DNA of 64,000 nt from Nelumbo lutea (Eukaryota; Streptophyta; Magnoliopsida; Proteales; Nelumbonaceae), in NCBI GenBank assembly GCA_022828595.1, contig JAKGHH010000002.1, positions 72,140,383 to 72,204,382 on the forward strand. Reading direction: 5' to 3'. Of the stretch, positions 18,761-31,484 are shown one piece after another. The position numbers were made by a program, and so were the translations under genes. Within the stretch, counting starts at the first letter, position 1, and each line of letters begins with the position of its first letter. The notes beneath the pieces are model-generated. The model saw only the letters and a list, made by a program, of their open reading frames with translations. It was not told the origin of the DNA and did no database searches.

Positions 18761-21204
18761 AGAAACCAAACTTTGAGAAACTTCGGCTACCGTCAGTCTT
18801 GCACCATTTTGGCCTGTATATAGGTAGAAGGTCAAGCTGAGAAGGCCCGCTCTAAGGAACTGAACCAGGGCCGAAAGAGAGTATAATTCTCAATGTCTTA
18901 TCGGCTACTGTTGATTTTACGATGTATGAATCTATCAGGATGTTTCAACAAAACCGGCGAGAGGAGGAAGATGAGCAACAGTGTTTAATGCCCTTTATTA
19001 ATATTTTTTTGTTTTTGAAAAACTATTCTACTTTAGTTATTATATAAAAATATTACTTTTTATTGATATTAAAGACAAAAAGTTGCCCTTATCTACCGGA
19101 AATCCTAAGTCATTTGCTTATTTTCGTTTATGAAGTAGGTATGTGAACAAAAAAAAATTTGGTCGTCACGTTGAACAGCCTGGGCCATCAAGCGGGGCCC
19201 TAGGGGCTAGGGCTGATAATTCTTGGACCGGTCTGGAAACTTGCCTAGCCAGCCCGCAAAATTCTGGGTTGGGGCTTCACGTTGGGGCTGGCTCGCAATA
19301 TAATAATATAATATATTATAATATATGTACTATATAATGTATTATAACATATTATATTATATATTTATGTATTATATATGTATGCAAATAAATTTTATTT
19401 TATAATAAAATATAAAAATTTAGCTGTAAAAGTTGCCCTTCCCATTCTCAAAACATATAAAGTATATTTAGGGTTTGACTATGATACCAGAATAACATAT
19501 ATATAAACAATCAAATGGTATCAAAAAGTGGTAATGAATCAGATGTTTTTTATTAATTCATAGGGGATTTTGATTGGTTGAAGCTTTTCCTATATCATGT
19601 CGTTCCGACATCACAGATTTTCCCATAATAATATATACATGGGTTTATAATCAAGTAATGGATGTGGATATTTATCTTAAAAATAATCAGGTTCGAGTAT
19701 CATGTATGTTGAGGACAAAACCCAACCCCATAGGGTTTTAATAATGGATCCTATTAGGGTTGGATACCTAAAAATTTCCACAAATTGCCATCCCCTTAAC
19801 AGGAAAAGCATTCCATGCCTTTCGAGGTCCTTGATCCCCACTCTATATATAATTTCAAACCATAGAAATTTAGGTTTTTAATAAATAGGTTTAAGGCCTT
19901 GGCACCCAAAACTTGGGCTTTATGTTGAACATTTATGTTTTAGTTAATCAAATTGTGTTAAATATTTTAAAAAATATGGTTGAAACAAAAGATAAAGTGA
20001 ATTTGATATCATAAACAAAAAATTAGTTAATGAATTTTTTGTTCCATTTGCAGTTGATTTTTGATTTTCTTGTAACTTTAAAGACATATCATGGTTTTCT
20101 TGTCTTAAGAGTGTTGTGCTTGCTCCTTGGGGGCATCCTTTTTTGGGATTTTGAGAGGGGAAAGTTGATCAATGGGATTTTGGTTCCCATTGACAAAAAA
20201 TCCCATGTTCTTTTCTTAGATTTAAATGGGGATCAGAGAAAGTTTATTTTCCTTAGTACCACTTACTTGTGTAAGTGATACTCATCTCCTAGGTGGATAA
20301 ATAACCTTCCCACCTGGAGGAAAAATTACCAACACTTGAATAGGACAAAAAATGTCCCTTTTAATAATTAGGTTTAGGAACGAAGTAAAAACAAAAAATA
20401 AAGTGAATTTGATCTCATAAAAAAAATGGTAAGGATTGGGGACACGGATGGGGAATTTGGGATTGGATTGGCCAGAGACAAAACTTTACACACTCTCTGG
20501 TTGGGGAACCAATCAGTAGTGAACACATCAGTGTTCGTACACTTGGGCCCACATGGGGCCCATAATTTATGTGTATAGAACACTAACATGTTCACTCATG
20601 ATCTGTTGAGCAAGAATTTGTCTCTAACCATTCCAGACCGAGGAAAATCCCTATCCCCATTGGCGGGGATGGGGACAAAAATGGGGAGTTCCCCAGCCCA
20701 GTCCCCGCCTCATCCCATTGCCATTCTTACCCATGCCTTATGATTAGTTCTATATATTGGCCCAAAGCTTAGCCAATATTTTTTCATCTATACAAATATT
20801 AAATTTTTATTTATTAGATAACATAGGCCCAAAGTACAGACCGGCCCATATTCGCCTAGTAATATGCATTCAGCCTGGCCATGTTTGCATCTGCCATTTC
20901 CTGATTTATTCATCAATAGGCATTATTTTAATTTTGTATACCAGAAATAACTGTCAAGGTGAAAAGATGGCACTTATTTACTTATTTTTGTTTCCCGAGT
21001 ACAGTAAGAATAAGTGACAAGGTGAAAAGATTGGCAATCATGTTTGATAGCATTGGCCATCAAGCATGGCCACCCAATATGCATTACGTTAGAATTTTAT
21101 AATGTATATCTGATTAACAATCAAAGTGGTGTAGATTTAACTCCATCCGATCTTATTATTAAAATAAATCTGATAATGCATATGTGTATATATATATATA
21201 TATA
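18761..21204. other. AT-rich spacer, no gene recognised
   Basis: Includes AT dinucleotide-rich stretches (19300-19385), poly(T) runs and a (TA)n microsatellite (21186-21206). 20893-20975 resembles 8418-8500. Short open frames (20030-20278, 20374-20595, 20757-21017) match nothing I know. Confidence 0.5.
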
Positions 21205-21913
21205 TAATGGAGATCAAAAGTAGAGATTCCGGCTAGTGGCTATTATCTAGAGCTTGGGCACAAACTCTAGTAGCAAATTTGCAAAAATGGTGTTAAATGG
21301 CTAGGGGGATGTCCTAGGCAAGGAACTATGATGCTTAAGTTAGTGATTGTCTATCTCTTCGAGGTGGTATCAAGCACAAGAGCAAAAATCAATAAGTATG
21401 TGTATGCGTAAGCCTACCTTTGGAGGGTGAAGGCTTACCCTTATATAGACCTCAAGGCTTGGTTGAAACGTGTCCAACATGTTTGGTTGGTTGACGGCTA
21501 TGCATTCGTAGTTTTTGGGACACAGACATATAGATTTATGGGTGTCTTTAGCCACTTCCCTACGAAGTGGGGGTGAGCAGGCTTATCGTTGCCAAGTCGT
21601 GCTCATGTACACTTTCAGCTGGCTATTCCTTGCGAACATGGAAAAAATAAAGAGCTCACCATGTAAGTTGGAAATGTACTGAGGTCGAAGAGGTTCCTCA
21701 GATCACGAGCTGCTCGAGTCAGATGAGTAGGTTGAAACCGCAATATGACCAAATCACATGTATGCTTTGGACTTGTAAGCCAATCTATCAAGGTGTCTTT
21801 TAAGCAAGGTCAGAATCAACTCGGGCTTCCTAAGATGATCTAGCAAGGTGCCATAAAGCGTTTTCGTCACCACATGGTAGGGTATAATTGGAAGGGAAAA
21901 TCGTCCCTCATCA
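21205..21913 (-). repeat. 3' LTR of element 2
   Basis: Aligns with 27309-28076 throughout, sharing CTTTGGAGGGTG(A/G)AGGCTTACC and CAAGGTGCCATAAAG-type blocks. Minus-strand TATA box CTATATAAGG at about 21438-21447. Ends CCCTCATCA. Confidence 0.85.
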
Positions 21914-22339
21914 ATTTCTCTCACTTCCGAGCTCGAGGTGAATAGATTGAGTGAAGGAAGTAGATCAGTTTATGGTGGTTCTTGTCAGACACTTCAACGT
22001 TAGATTGTTAGGTTTCCGATAGGCTACAAATACATGCAACTTTAGTTTGCCGGTTTGAGACCGTCTAACAGATCACGTTGCTTTCCATGCAAACTTCTCA
22101 CACAAAAACTAGTTATCACAGACGTAAAAAATTGTGGATTGGCGTTTAGTATGTCAAGTTTTGAGTTTGAGGGAGGGGAGTGTATTGGCGTTCTAGCCAG
22201 GGACCTAGGAGCATCGAGGTTCCCATAGAAGGACCCCATCTTCGAGGAAGAAATTCGAGTTTCATTCAATTCAGCTAACACATGCCGACCTCCAACGAAT
22301 TAGGGACAATACCATGTTCCCGAGAGATTTGATTTCATC
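21914..22339. other. Element 2 interior between LTR and aORF
   Basis: No coding match. By analogy with element 1 this should include the aORF promoter and leader, but I see no clear TATA box. Confidence 0.4.
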
Positions 22340-22895
22340 CTCTTGGGTCTTGATGTACATCCTTGGATCACGACAAGAACGAGGTCTACATATATGAGCA
22401 GTCCTTCATAGACAATTTAGTTTCCCCTTCACCCACTAGTGACCATGGTCCTCAACTACTACGATATCACCCTAGGTTTGCTTCACCCAAACTCAATGAG
22501 GTTACTGATCAATCTCAGTCTACCATCAATTTAACTTCCCCCCTAAACATCAAGACCTTTTGTGGGGATCTGCCAAATAGGGAAGATGTCTAATGAGGAT
22601 GGGTTTCTCTACTTGTCTTACTGCTCTAAGCATAAGTTATTAGATGACCTTCCATCCAAGACACCAGATTGGAAATGAAAATTCTTTTACATCATGACCG
22701 AAGGGGGGTCACTCTTCACCTCAAAGTGGAGGGTGGCTATTGCTGACCTGGGCAAAGATGCCCTAGATAAGCCTGTAAAGTCGATAGTTAAGGACCAGGT
22801 TGACAAGAAGTTATAGGTCGAAGAGTACTTGTCTAAGGAACTACTAATTTGGGTCAGTCCGAGTCCAATGGGCAGGTCACCTTTCCACACTTAGA
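22340..22895 (+). pseudogene. Antisense ORF remnant of element 2
   Basis: Plus-strand translation contains GFLYLSYCSKHKLLDDLPSK, TPDWK then a stop, KFFYIMTEGG and SKWRVAIADLGKDALDKPVK. This matches the middle of the Transposase_28-like antisense protein of plant Ty3/gypsy elements (compare element 1: FKLLHDLPNKVPAWKRNYF). Position between integrase and 3' LTR, in opposite orientation, is as in element 1. The 3' part, including the coiled coil, is gone. Confidence 0.6.
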
Positions 22896-23130
22896 TTTTT
22901 TGTTGTTGGCTTGCCTCGTGATGTGGTTTGACGTGCTTTGCCTTTTGTAGGAGAGTTGTCGAATGTTGAGCCAGTAGTACCCCTACCGAAGCATTTTTTG
23001 AGCCAATGACCAACCCCGAAGTATTCACGACAAATTTCTTTGTGGATCTCTCTCAACATATAGTCTGTTGTGGTAGGTTGGAGGCATCTGAGGTAAGGCA
23101 AAGTGAAGGACTTCCTATATAGCTGGTCAC
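22877..23130 (-). pseudogene. Element 2 integrase zinc-finger remnant
   Basis: MPYLRCLQPTTTDYMLREIH corresponds to LPYLRCLRPTEAEFILHDTH of element 1. Only this N-terminal portion remains; the catalytic core is absent. Confidence 0.75.
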
Positions 23131-23279
23131 CTATGATGATGTAGCAGACAGATCGATGTATGATCTTTGAAGCTTTTCCTCAGTTGGCAGGTAATGTGCC
23201 TTGGCATAAGTACTCCATGATGGGATATATCCAACTCAATTCAGTGGTGACTAGTATCAAAGAGACTTCACCTTTTCTA

Positions 23280-23610
23280 GATGCTTAACCATGGTTGGCT
23301 CTCAGGCTTTATACCATTTGTTGACTTGATTGATGACGAGATAAGAATTGTTTCAAACCTCTATATTCTTAATGCAAACCTCTTTAGCCAATGATAACCC
23401 TACTAACAACACTTGATACTCAACTTTGTTGTTTGAGGCTTTGAATCCAAATCTAAAGGTGTACTCGAGCTTCACTTCATCATGTCCAAGCAGAATTAGT
23501 CTTGTTCCGTTGCCCTTCTAATTAGATGAGACAACCATATAGAGAATCCGTGGATCATCTTTCAAGTTGAATAAGGGTGACATGCTGATGGATGCCTTTG
23601 AGCTAATAGG
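23280..23610 (-). pseudogene. Element 2 second RNase H domain
   Basis: Minus-strand translation shows ILYMVVSSN, a stop, KGNGTRLILLGHDEVKLEY, then FKASNNKVEYQVLLVGLSLA, equivalent to the second RNase H of element 1. The first catalytic Asp is replaced (MVVSS for HVDGSS). Confidence 0.75.
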
Positions 23611-23659
23611 TAGCTCATCCAAGTGTAGTGTTTCCAAGTTAAAGTATACTCAATGATAC

Positions 23660-24905
23660 CAAGATCTGGGCTTTGATAACAGGTTGTGACTCAAATTGGA
23701 TGTTGAATTCGTTGAGTTCCATTGCTCATTTGGTGAGTCTTCTTGACACTTCGGGTTTCTACAAGATCTGGTGTAGTGGTTAGTTGGTGAGTATAGTGAT
23801 GGTATGGGCCTGGAAATAAGATTGCAACTTCCAAGCTGAAATGATCAGAGTGAAAGCAGGCTTTTTGATATTTGGATATGTAGTCTCAGTCGCATGTAAG
23901 GCCTTGCTTACATAATAAACAGGACACTGCACTTTCTCCTTTGTTCAAACCAATGCTGAATTAATGACTTCGTCACTAGCCAACAAGTTTAGATAGAGTT
24001 CATCTCCAGGTTCAGGCCTCATTAGCAGTAGAGGCGAGCTAAGGTACTACTTTAGTTACTCAAATGCTTGTTGGTACTCCTTGGTCCATTAGAAGTTCTT
24101 CACCTTTTTAATGTCTTGGGAAAAAAGGAGGCATCTTCCTACTAACCTAGATATGAAATGGCTGAGTGCCAAAATTCGGCTAGGGAGTCTTTGGACCTCC
24201 TTGATGGACCTCGATGGTTGCATTGTCCGAAGTAGCTTGGATCTTTTCCAAATTGGCTTCAATGCCATGTCGAGTTACCATGTAGTTGACAAACTTTCCT
24301 GACACCAAAGACACTTGTTTGGGTTTAGTTTCAATTAGTATTTTCTTAACACTAACATTTTAGTAAGGTCATCTATTTGTGAATTAGTAGTCCTACTTTT
24401 AGCTACCATATCATTGGCACAGACTTCAACATTTTTCCAATTAAATTATGAAAAGACTTGTTTACAAGGCGTTGGTAGGTAATCCTAGCATTCTTAAGGT
24501 CGAAAGGCATAACTTGGTAATAATACATGCCCGTCTTAGTAATAAAAGAAGTTTTTTTCCTGATTGCCAATGTGCATTAGGATCTAGTTATAACCTAAGA
24601 AGGCATCCATAAAGCACAAGAAGTCAAATCCCAAGGTGGGGTCTACCAATTAATCTATCTGTGGGAGCAAGAAGCTATCATTTAGATAGGCTTTATTTAG
24701 GTTGATATTGTCAATGTAAATGTGCCACTTCCCATTTTTCTTCTTGATGAGTACTACGCTGGCAATCCAATTCGTGTACTTTATTTTTTGTATAAATTTA
24801 GCATTTAATAGCTTTCCAACCTCCTCGTCAATTTCCTTCCACCGGTTTGGAGAAAAATTCCTCCTTTCCTTGTTAACAGGTCTATAACTTAGGTCCATGT
24901 TAAGC
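23660..24905 (-). pseudogene. Element 2 reverse transcriptase and RNase H
   Basis: NFSPNRWKEIDEEVGKLLNA and VVLIKKKNGKWHIYIDNINL mark the RT start. Further pieces in shifting frames include CANDMVAKS (in place of YVDDM), LKLNPNKC, PVYYVSKALHATE and ITILT. Many stops and frameshifts. Confidence 0.85.
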
Positions 24906-25189
24906 TAGTGATTTATAATTGATGGGTCGATTCCTAGCATATCAATGGAAAATCGTGCAAAAACCTTAGAATTTAAACAAATGAAACTTACTAGTTCACC
25001 TTAGAGGGGATCTTGAAGTAGTGACCCAATTTGCACCTTCTTCTTTGGGTCGATTTTAGAAAGAGGCATTGAAACCACCTACTCCATGGGCTATCCCCAA
25101 TTGTTATCGATCTGATCGGGTAGGTCTAGGTTGATAGATAGGAATGACTTTCCCTTTCCCTTTAACGCTGCCACATAGTATTTCCTTGA

Positions 25190-25600
25190 CTTGAGTTGAT
25201 CCCCTAGATGACATTAATTCCTCACTCAATTGAGAACTTCATGGAAAGGTGGTAGGTCAACACAACTACTTAGAGGGTGTGCAAAAGTGGGCAACCCAAA
25301 ATAACATTATGGTGATGGTGCTTGTATGACAAGAAATTATTTTATGATAGTAATATGTTCGGTGTGGTCCCCATTGTTATTGGTAGGCTGATCTTCACAA
25401 TTGGATGAATGTTCCCTCCATTGAAATTGACTAGTGGTATGTCGGTTGGGATGAGCTATTTTCAATCAAGTTTCATCTATTCAAAAGCCTTAAAGAATAG
25501 GATATTAGTAGAACTCCCACTATCAACCAGAATCCATCTTACCTCGTAGTTCATAATCAATATTTTTACGATAAAGGTGTCACTGTGAGGTAGGCATACA
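25190..25600 (-). pseudogene. Element 2 protease
   Basis: WILVDSGSSTNILF at about 25535-25495 is the aspartic protease active site. NVILGCPLLHTL further on is the second conserved block. In-frame stops are frequent. Confidence 0.75.
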
Positions 25601-25699
25601 TCCTTTAGATCCTCTTTAGTGAAGAGATCGTCTCATCTTGCTTTGGTCACTTTGAAGGTTGGGTTCTGAGGTCAGTCTATAATTTCTAGACTGAGACTC

Positions 25700-27290
25700 T
25701 TCGGGTGGTGTGGTTGCACCTAACCACTATTGATACTCTATGCAATAAATGCAATTACTCTGGTAGGACCTTCCTCAGTTTCATCGTAGTCTTTGGGCTA
25801 TTTGGTAGGTTGGTTGTCCTTGATGAACTACTTGAGGTAGCCACATTTGATGAGCTCATCAATCTCGTTCTTCAATTCTCGACAATACTCAATGTCGTAA
25901 TTGACGGTCCAATGGAACTTGCAATATTGGTCTTGATTTCTCTTCGTCAAATTACCTTTCATGCATGGGGGCCACTTCAAGTAGTACTGGTGATTAATCT
26001 GCGTGAGGATCTCACCCCGTTTGGCATTGAGTGGAGTGTAGGTATGGTACCACCAGGGTGGAGTGCGAGACCGTCTAGGTGAGCTCCCTTCATTCAAGCT
26101 CTGCTTATTGTTGCTTCCATTTCAGTCATTGTTTCAATCCTTTCTCTTCTTCCTTTCTCCTTGGTCCCTTCATGCGTGGACGACCTTTTCAGCATTTATG
26201 TATTTCTCTGCTCTATTAAGGAATTCAGTCATGTCTTGAGGTAGTTTCTTCATCAAGGAGAATGCGGAGTGCGAATACTTAACCCTGTGGAAGGTCGTTG
26301 CTACTACTACCGTCGGATCAATGTCATGGACTTGGTGGCCTTTGAGTTGAATCTCTGTATGTATTCCTAGAGGGTCTTGTCAGATCATCGTTGGATGTGC
26401 GCCAATCTCACTACAATCTTCTGGTACCTACAACTTATTTCAAAGTGGGCCACGAACATGTTGAACTAGTCCCAACTCTTTATGAAGCGAGGCATGAGCC
26501 CTTGAGTACCATAGTTGAGATGCTTTCCGTAGTGTGGTTGGGAAGTCTAGGCACATTCTTGCTTCTAAGGCCCCATGTAGTAACATGAGAGCTTGAAAAC
26601 TTTGTGGTCTAGTGGGTCAGATGTCTCATCATAGGTTTCTAGGGTCAATGTCTTTAAATCCTTAGGATGTGGCTTTGAGAATATCTTAAGTGAGAGGGGA
26701 GATTCCTTGGTTACCATAGGGACACCCGAGGTGTCTAATTGGCTAGCTTTCTGATCCCTGGACAGGTTAGCATGCTGATCATCTCTAGGTTCATGTTGTC
26801 TTTTCACAGGAGCTCATCAAGGACACCTTCTATACCTATCCTGCTGTGAGGTTACCTCGAAGCACGAGTGATCTGTCCTAGAGGAAGAGTTTTCCTTACT
26901 CCCTTCCTTAGATACATAAGTACGGTCCCATTGCTCTGACATGTGGGTTGTGGAAAGGCTTCCATTGTTATTCTGAGGCCCTAGGGAGGCACAGGAAGTC
27001 GACATTCAAGTTCTACACTAGAAGCTTCCCTCCTACTAGTGCGATGAGCTTCTCTTGAGGCAACTATTGTGTTGTTTCTTCCCATTCCTCCCAAGGTCAG
27101 AGGCAGACATCATGCTTTGAATCAGCTGTATAAGGTCCTCGAACTGCTCCCCCCCTATGGTGGCGTAGAGGGCTCAATATTTTGAGGATGTTCCCTAGAA
27201 GAGGATCCTCCAATGGGCTGATGAGTATCCTTGTTTTTTTTTTTTCTGAGACGACCTGATGATGAGAACAAGAGGGAATGACCTTTGCAT
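25700..27290 (-). pseudogene. Element 2 gag
   Basis: LETYDETSDPLDHKVFKLSC (26565-26680) is the gag core start. About 500 bases further, in 25828-26097, YCKFHWTVNYDIEYCRELKN and EIDELIKCGYLK resemble the C-x-x-H zinc-knuckle-like block of Tat-type gag. This element therefore retains the gag C-terminus that element 1 has lost. A poly(T) run at 27234-27245 and numerous stops show decay. Confidence 0.75.
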
Positions 27291-27308
27291 TTAGAAAGTT
27301 CCCACAGT

Positions 27309-28076
27309 TGTATGGAGAGAACAAAAGTAGCAAACCCTACTGGCTGTGGTGATCTAGAGCTCGAAAGCAAACTCTGATAGCATGTATGCAAAAGTAGTGT
27401 CAAAGGACACGGGGGGATGTCCGAGGCAAGGAACTCCGCCACTTAAGTTAGTGACTTCTGAGTTCTCCAAGGTGGTATCAAGGATAATAGTAGGAATCAA
27501 TAAGAATGTGCATGCGTAAGCATACCTTTGGAGGGTGGAGGCTTACCCTTATATAGACCTTGAGGCCCAGCTATAACGTGTCTAGCACATTCAAGTAGTT
27601 CATGGATACATGTTTGCCATTTTCAAGACACACCCATACGGCACTCGAGGTGTCTTTAGCCACTTCTCCGCAAAGCGGGGGTGTGTGGGCATTTCGTTGC
27701 TAGGTGGGCTTCATGCTTACATACATTTCGGGCTGGCTATTCCGTGCGGTCAAGGAAGAGAGAGAGAGAGAGCTTGCTATGTAGATTGGAGGTGTATTAA
27801 TGTTGGGGAAGTTCCTCAGGTCGTGAGCTGCCCGGTCAGATGAGTAGGTTGTTGAAACTGCAGTATGACCAAATTGAGTGTATACTCCAAACCTGTAAGG
27901 CTGTAAGTCGATCTGGTGAGGTGCCTTTTAAGCAAGGTTGGAGTCTACTCGAGCTTCATAAGCTGATCTAGCGAGGTGCCTTTGAGCAAGGTCCTGCCAC
28001 GTGTTGCAGAGGTGCCATAAAGTGTTTCCCTCACCTCGTGGCAGGGTACAATTGGTGGGAACATTATCCCTTATCA
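27309..28076 (-). repeat. 5' LTR of element 2
   Basis: Starts TGTATGGAGAG and ends CCCTTATCA; pairs with 21205-21913. TTCCCACAG at about 27296-27307, just left of the LTR, is the surviving part of the primer binding site; the GGCGCC portion is gone. Minus-strand TATA box CTATATAAGG near 27550. A (GA)n tract lies at 27757-27772. Confidence 0.85.
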
Positions 28077-28427
28077 ACATTGTATATAAATTTATGTATA
28101 CTAACTTTAATATTTCATATTTCTATTAGTTATTTGATATATAAGCTAAAAAGGTAATAAACTTTTTTCAAAACTTTCTTTATTTAAAAATTAAAATGGA
28201 GTTGGATTAAATCCAAATCCAATTGGAGTTTTGGTTGGATTCAGGTTCCCTTTTTTCGGATTTTGCTTAATGTAATCCGTTTAATATATAACTAGTCGGG
28301 GGCCTTGTTATGCAAAGTTGAAGTACAAACAACCTTATAACATTTTTAATTGAGCCATTTGAGTTATGTTTTGTTGTTACGACCACAATCCAAAATTGAA
28401 ATCTTAATGAGAGTGGCTAATCTCATA
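28077..28427. other. AT-rich spacer
   Basis: I see no gene or named repeat here. Confidence 0.5.
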
Positions 28428-29441
28428 TAGGGATGTCAATGACTCAAGTTATTTGGTAAATTCGACTTGATTCACCCCTATATGGTCAAGTTAGGATCAG
28501 GCTTATTAGGGTGTAGAGTCAGGTTAGAGTTCTGGTTATTTCATACAGATTGGGTGTAGGTTTGGCTCACCTGGCCCATTGGTTCACTTACACATATAAA
28601 GGGTATTCTTGTAATTTGGTTTGACCTCTAACTCATAATGTTAAAGTTTATAATTTCTTTCAAGGTTTGTTTTAACCTAAATCGAGTGTATGGTTAGGCT
28701 AGAGTTTTGATTATTTAGTCCAAACTGGGTTTAGGTTTGACTAACCCTCACCATTGAGTAATAATACCTACACATATAAAGGGTATTCTTATAATTTGGT
28801 CTAACTTCAAACTGTTAAAGTTTATGATTTCTTTCAATGTTTGTTTTAACCCAAACCGGGTATAGGGTTAGGTTGGAGTTTTTGTTCTTTAACCCAAATT
28901 TGGTCCAGGTTTGACTAACCTTCGCCCATTGGGTCATATTACCCTAACACATCTAAAGGGTATTCTTATAATTTGGTTTGACTTCTAACCCCTAACCTTA
29001 AAGTATATGATTTATTTCATCATTTATTTTTGGATTTTTTCTTTCACTTTGTAGAAGGATACCTTGTAACTCATAAACTAATTTTCAATTTAAATTAAAG
29101 GTTCTTGAGTTTTTAAAAAGTAACACAATAAAATACAATTGAAAGACTACGAGTTATGAATTGGGTCAGTATCAAGGTGAACCCTATAAGCTGGGGCAAG
29201 TTCAGAAGCTACACAATATTGAGTCTGGTTGGATTGGATTTGATTGGAAGCATGGGAGGGTCAGGTTAGGGTTGAGTCAAACCCATCCCAACCCGTCTAA
29301 CTCTAAAAGATTCAACGTGATACAAACTCAACCCATGTTCGAGTCTTTCAATTATAAATTTTGTGGCACATTTTGAAAACTGAAGGGTCATTAATATAAA
29401 AGTTGGAAATTGATTTATGGGTTATTGGGTTAACATCCTTA
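28428..29441. mobile_element. Probable non-autonomous hAT-like element
   Basis: Begins TAGGGATGTCAATG and ends GGTTAACATCCTTA; the ends are imperfect inverted repeats of the 'TAGGGGTGTCAA' kind seen in many plant hAT derivatives. Flanking octamers ATCTCATA and TTCTCCCA agree at only 5 of 8 positions, so a target duplication is not proven. No transposase; interior made largely of tandem repeats. Confidence 0.45.
28500..29030. repeat. Tandem repeat, ~178-bp unit, three copies
   Basis: The anchor CACAT(A/C)TAAAGGGTATTCTT occurs at 28591, 28771 and 28948 (spacings 180 and 177), followed each time by TAATTTGGT and, further on, GTTAAAGT-like and TTTGTTTTAACC-like phrases. Confidence 0.8.
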
Positions 29442-30489
29442 TTCTCCCATGCTCTATTTTTGTTATATATGAACCATTTTGAGACAAAATGAAGTAGAAA
29501 GAGCCTTACGACCTTCTAAATTAGCGGTCATGGGCCAAGTTAGGCTATTGGCCTACTATAAAGCTTTATTCACGTAATTATTTAAAAAAATAGATTAATA
29601 AAAATTAGTTTTAAAATTAATAAAATTTTCATAGTAAAATTAATTTTATAAGATTACTGTTTTTTGTTAATTCTATTTACAATATTACTATTTCAATTAA
29701 AAACTGTTATTATTATTGTTATTGTTAATATATTTGAATTAATTTTTACATTTTTTATAATTTTTAAATACGACTTACATGGATTAAAATTATAACTTTT
29801 ATACTTTTGCAGTAATAACAATTAATAGTTATGTTACTTAAATAAGTTACCTATTTAAGCACAGTCTTGTTAATTAGGATTGTTTAACCACATAAATAAG
29901 TTACCTATTTAAAAGCACAGTCTTGTTAAATAATTTGTACTTACAACTATTGTTTAACATATGGGGCCATATTGACATCAAATTAATGGACACATATGTA
30001 GTACAAATCTGAACTCAAAAGGGACCTATATCTAGTGGTACATGCAACTTGGGCAAGTCCAACTTGAGTCTGAAATGGATCAATCCAACCTACAAATTTA
30101 CATGGGATGGGCTTGGATTTTCGGTCCTTGGGTTGGGCCTGGTCCTAAATGTTTACGAATTCTTAATTTTTGGGATGGGCCCAGGTCTAGCCCTTGGGCA
30201 ATGTGAGCATTGCTCAACCTTATCCCAACTCCAACCTAGCCGAACCATATACATATGTACATGCACATATAGATATATTATTTGTATAAATACATACATA
30301 TATATATATATATATTAAATTTTAGTATGTGTCGTGCTTATTGATCACTAATGCAAGCGTGATGGCCCAAACTCTAACTTGACTGCATCAAATTTTAGCA
30401 AGGGTTGGACTGGAGTTAGAAAAATCCAACTTGACCTTCAGCTCGAGCATTATGCCTAATTCTAAGTGTTGGGTTGAGCTTAATTACTA
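29442..30489. other. AT-rich spacer, no gene recognised
   Basis: A near-duplicate of AATAAGTTACCTATTTAA occurs at about 29842 and 29895, each with GCACAGTCTTGTTAA, a local ~53-bp tandem duplication. (TA)n at 30297-30314. Confidence 0.5.
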
Positions 30490-30498
30490 TTATTTTAA
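30490..30498. other. 9-bp target-site duplication, left (right copy 32932-32940)
   Basis: TTATTTTAA is identical on both sides of the element. Confidence 0.85.
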
Positions 30499-30690
30499 GG
30501 ATAAAATACAAAATCCTCCCTGAAGTTTCTGACAATCATAAAAACATCCCCTATAGTTTCACTTTAGCAAAATCCTCCCCTCTATTTTTGAAAAAATCAA
30601 CAAATACCTCCCTTCTATCAATAACAAAGACGGAAAACATTAAAAAGATGGTCATTTTTTTCAAAATACCTATTTACCCTTTTACAATTA
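30499..30690 (+). repeat. Left terminal inverted repeat of the MULE
   Basis: Begins GGATAAAATACAAAATCCTC and proceeds through CTATAGTTTCACTTTAGCAA and CAAAATACCTATTTACCC; the reverse complement of 32740-32931 follows the same path. Confidence 0.85.
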
Positions 30691-30699
30691 ATGTGCACC

Positions 30700-31260
30700 T
30701 GCTTGTAATAAAATAGCCATGTTCATCTTCTTCCTCACGACGCACAACAATAGAGGAACCATAAGTCTATCCTTGGTTGACCCCATCCCCAGATTGAACA
30801 GATTCACATTGTGAGGCTTGCACTCCTGTACTTCAACATTTAAATCATTCTCAACCCCTTCAACACCATATCCATTGTTGTTGCTAATGGCAAAAGATCC
30901 ACTCCCCGCTGTTGATGACACAGGAGGGCAACTCTCAAGGTGGAGCTTCTTGGAAAATGCCTCTTCCTGGTTAATGACGGCAAGCCAAGTCACAATCTCC
31001 TTCACTATCATCTTGTCCTGCAAGCCAAGGTGTGAAGATCGTCGAAGGCTTCGCTCACAGGCTTCCCCTTCTCCAGAATGATGCCATAAACAAAGCCTTG
31101 AGCTTTATAGAATCTATTATCTCTCACATATCGCAAGAAATCCAAAGCGGCTCATCAAATTGACCCATGAGCCTATCTCCCACCATGGTCTCCACCAATA
31201 GCCGATCCACATCCATCTCCCCTGTTATTGAATTCTAGGTTGGGGTTCCATCCTCATACA
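30700..31260 (-). pseudogene. Captured gene fragment(s), unidentified
   Basis: The minus strand has an open frame (30688-31023) beginning near LQDKMIVKEIVTWLAVINQ and containing ECKPHNVNLFNLGMGSTKD. Another piece just upstream reads LRYVRDNRFYKAQGFVYGII. The composition is protein-like and less AT-rich than the surroundings, but I do not recognise the family. Confidence 0.45.
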
Positions 31261-31484
31261 TGTTCCATGTTAGCCTCTTCAACACACTTCTGTCCAATCT
31301 CACCATGTATAGAACACCGTATGGTCGAAATTGATTCGGTATGGACACCGGCTCTGCTACCAATGACTTTGAAGAAGGGGAAGAGAGAGAGAGAGAGCTC
31401 ACATGATTCAGCATTCACATTGCCAAGTAGAAAGAAAGAACTGATTTGCACTATAAATAGACCTAATTGTCTTGTTCTGAGACA

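Larger units (their letters stand above)
21205..28076 (-). mobile_element. Ty3/gypsy LTR retrotransposon, element 2 (old, with antisense ORF)
   Basis: Diverged LTRs (21205-21913; 27309-28076) flank minus-strand gag, protease, RT/RNase H, a second RNase H and the start of integrase, then a plus-strand aORF remnant. Same architecture as element 1, but riddled with stops and indels. The integrase core and C-terminal domain are deleted between about 22870 and the aORF. The left end abuts a (TA)n microsatellite, so no target duplication could be recognised. Confidence 0.88.

Noticed and set aside
28500..29030. 178-bp repeats considered as a centromeric satellite array
   Set aside because: Only three copies and bounded by hAT-like ends; no evidence of a long array.
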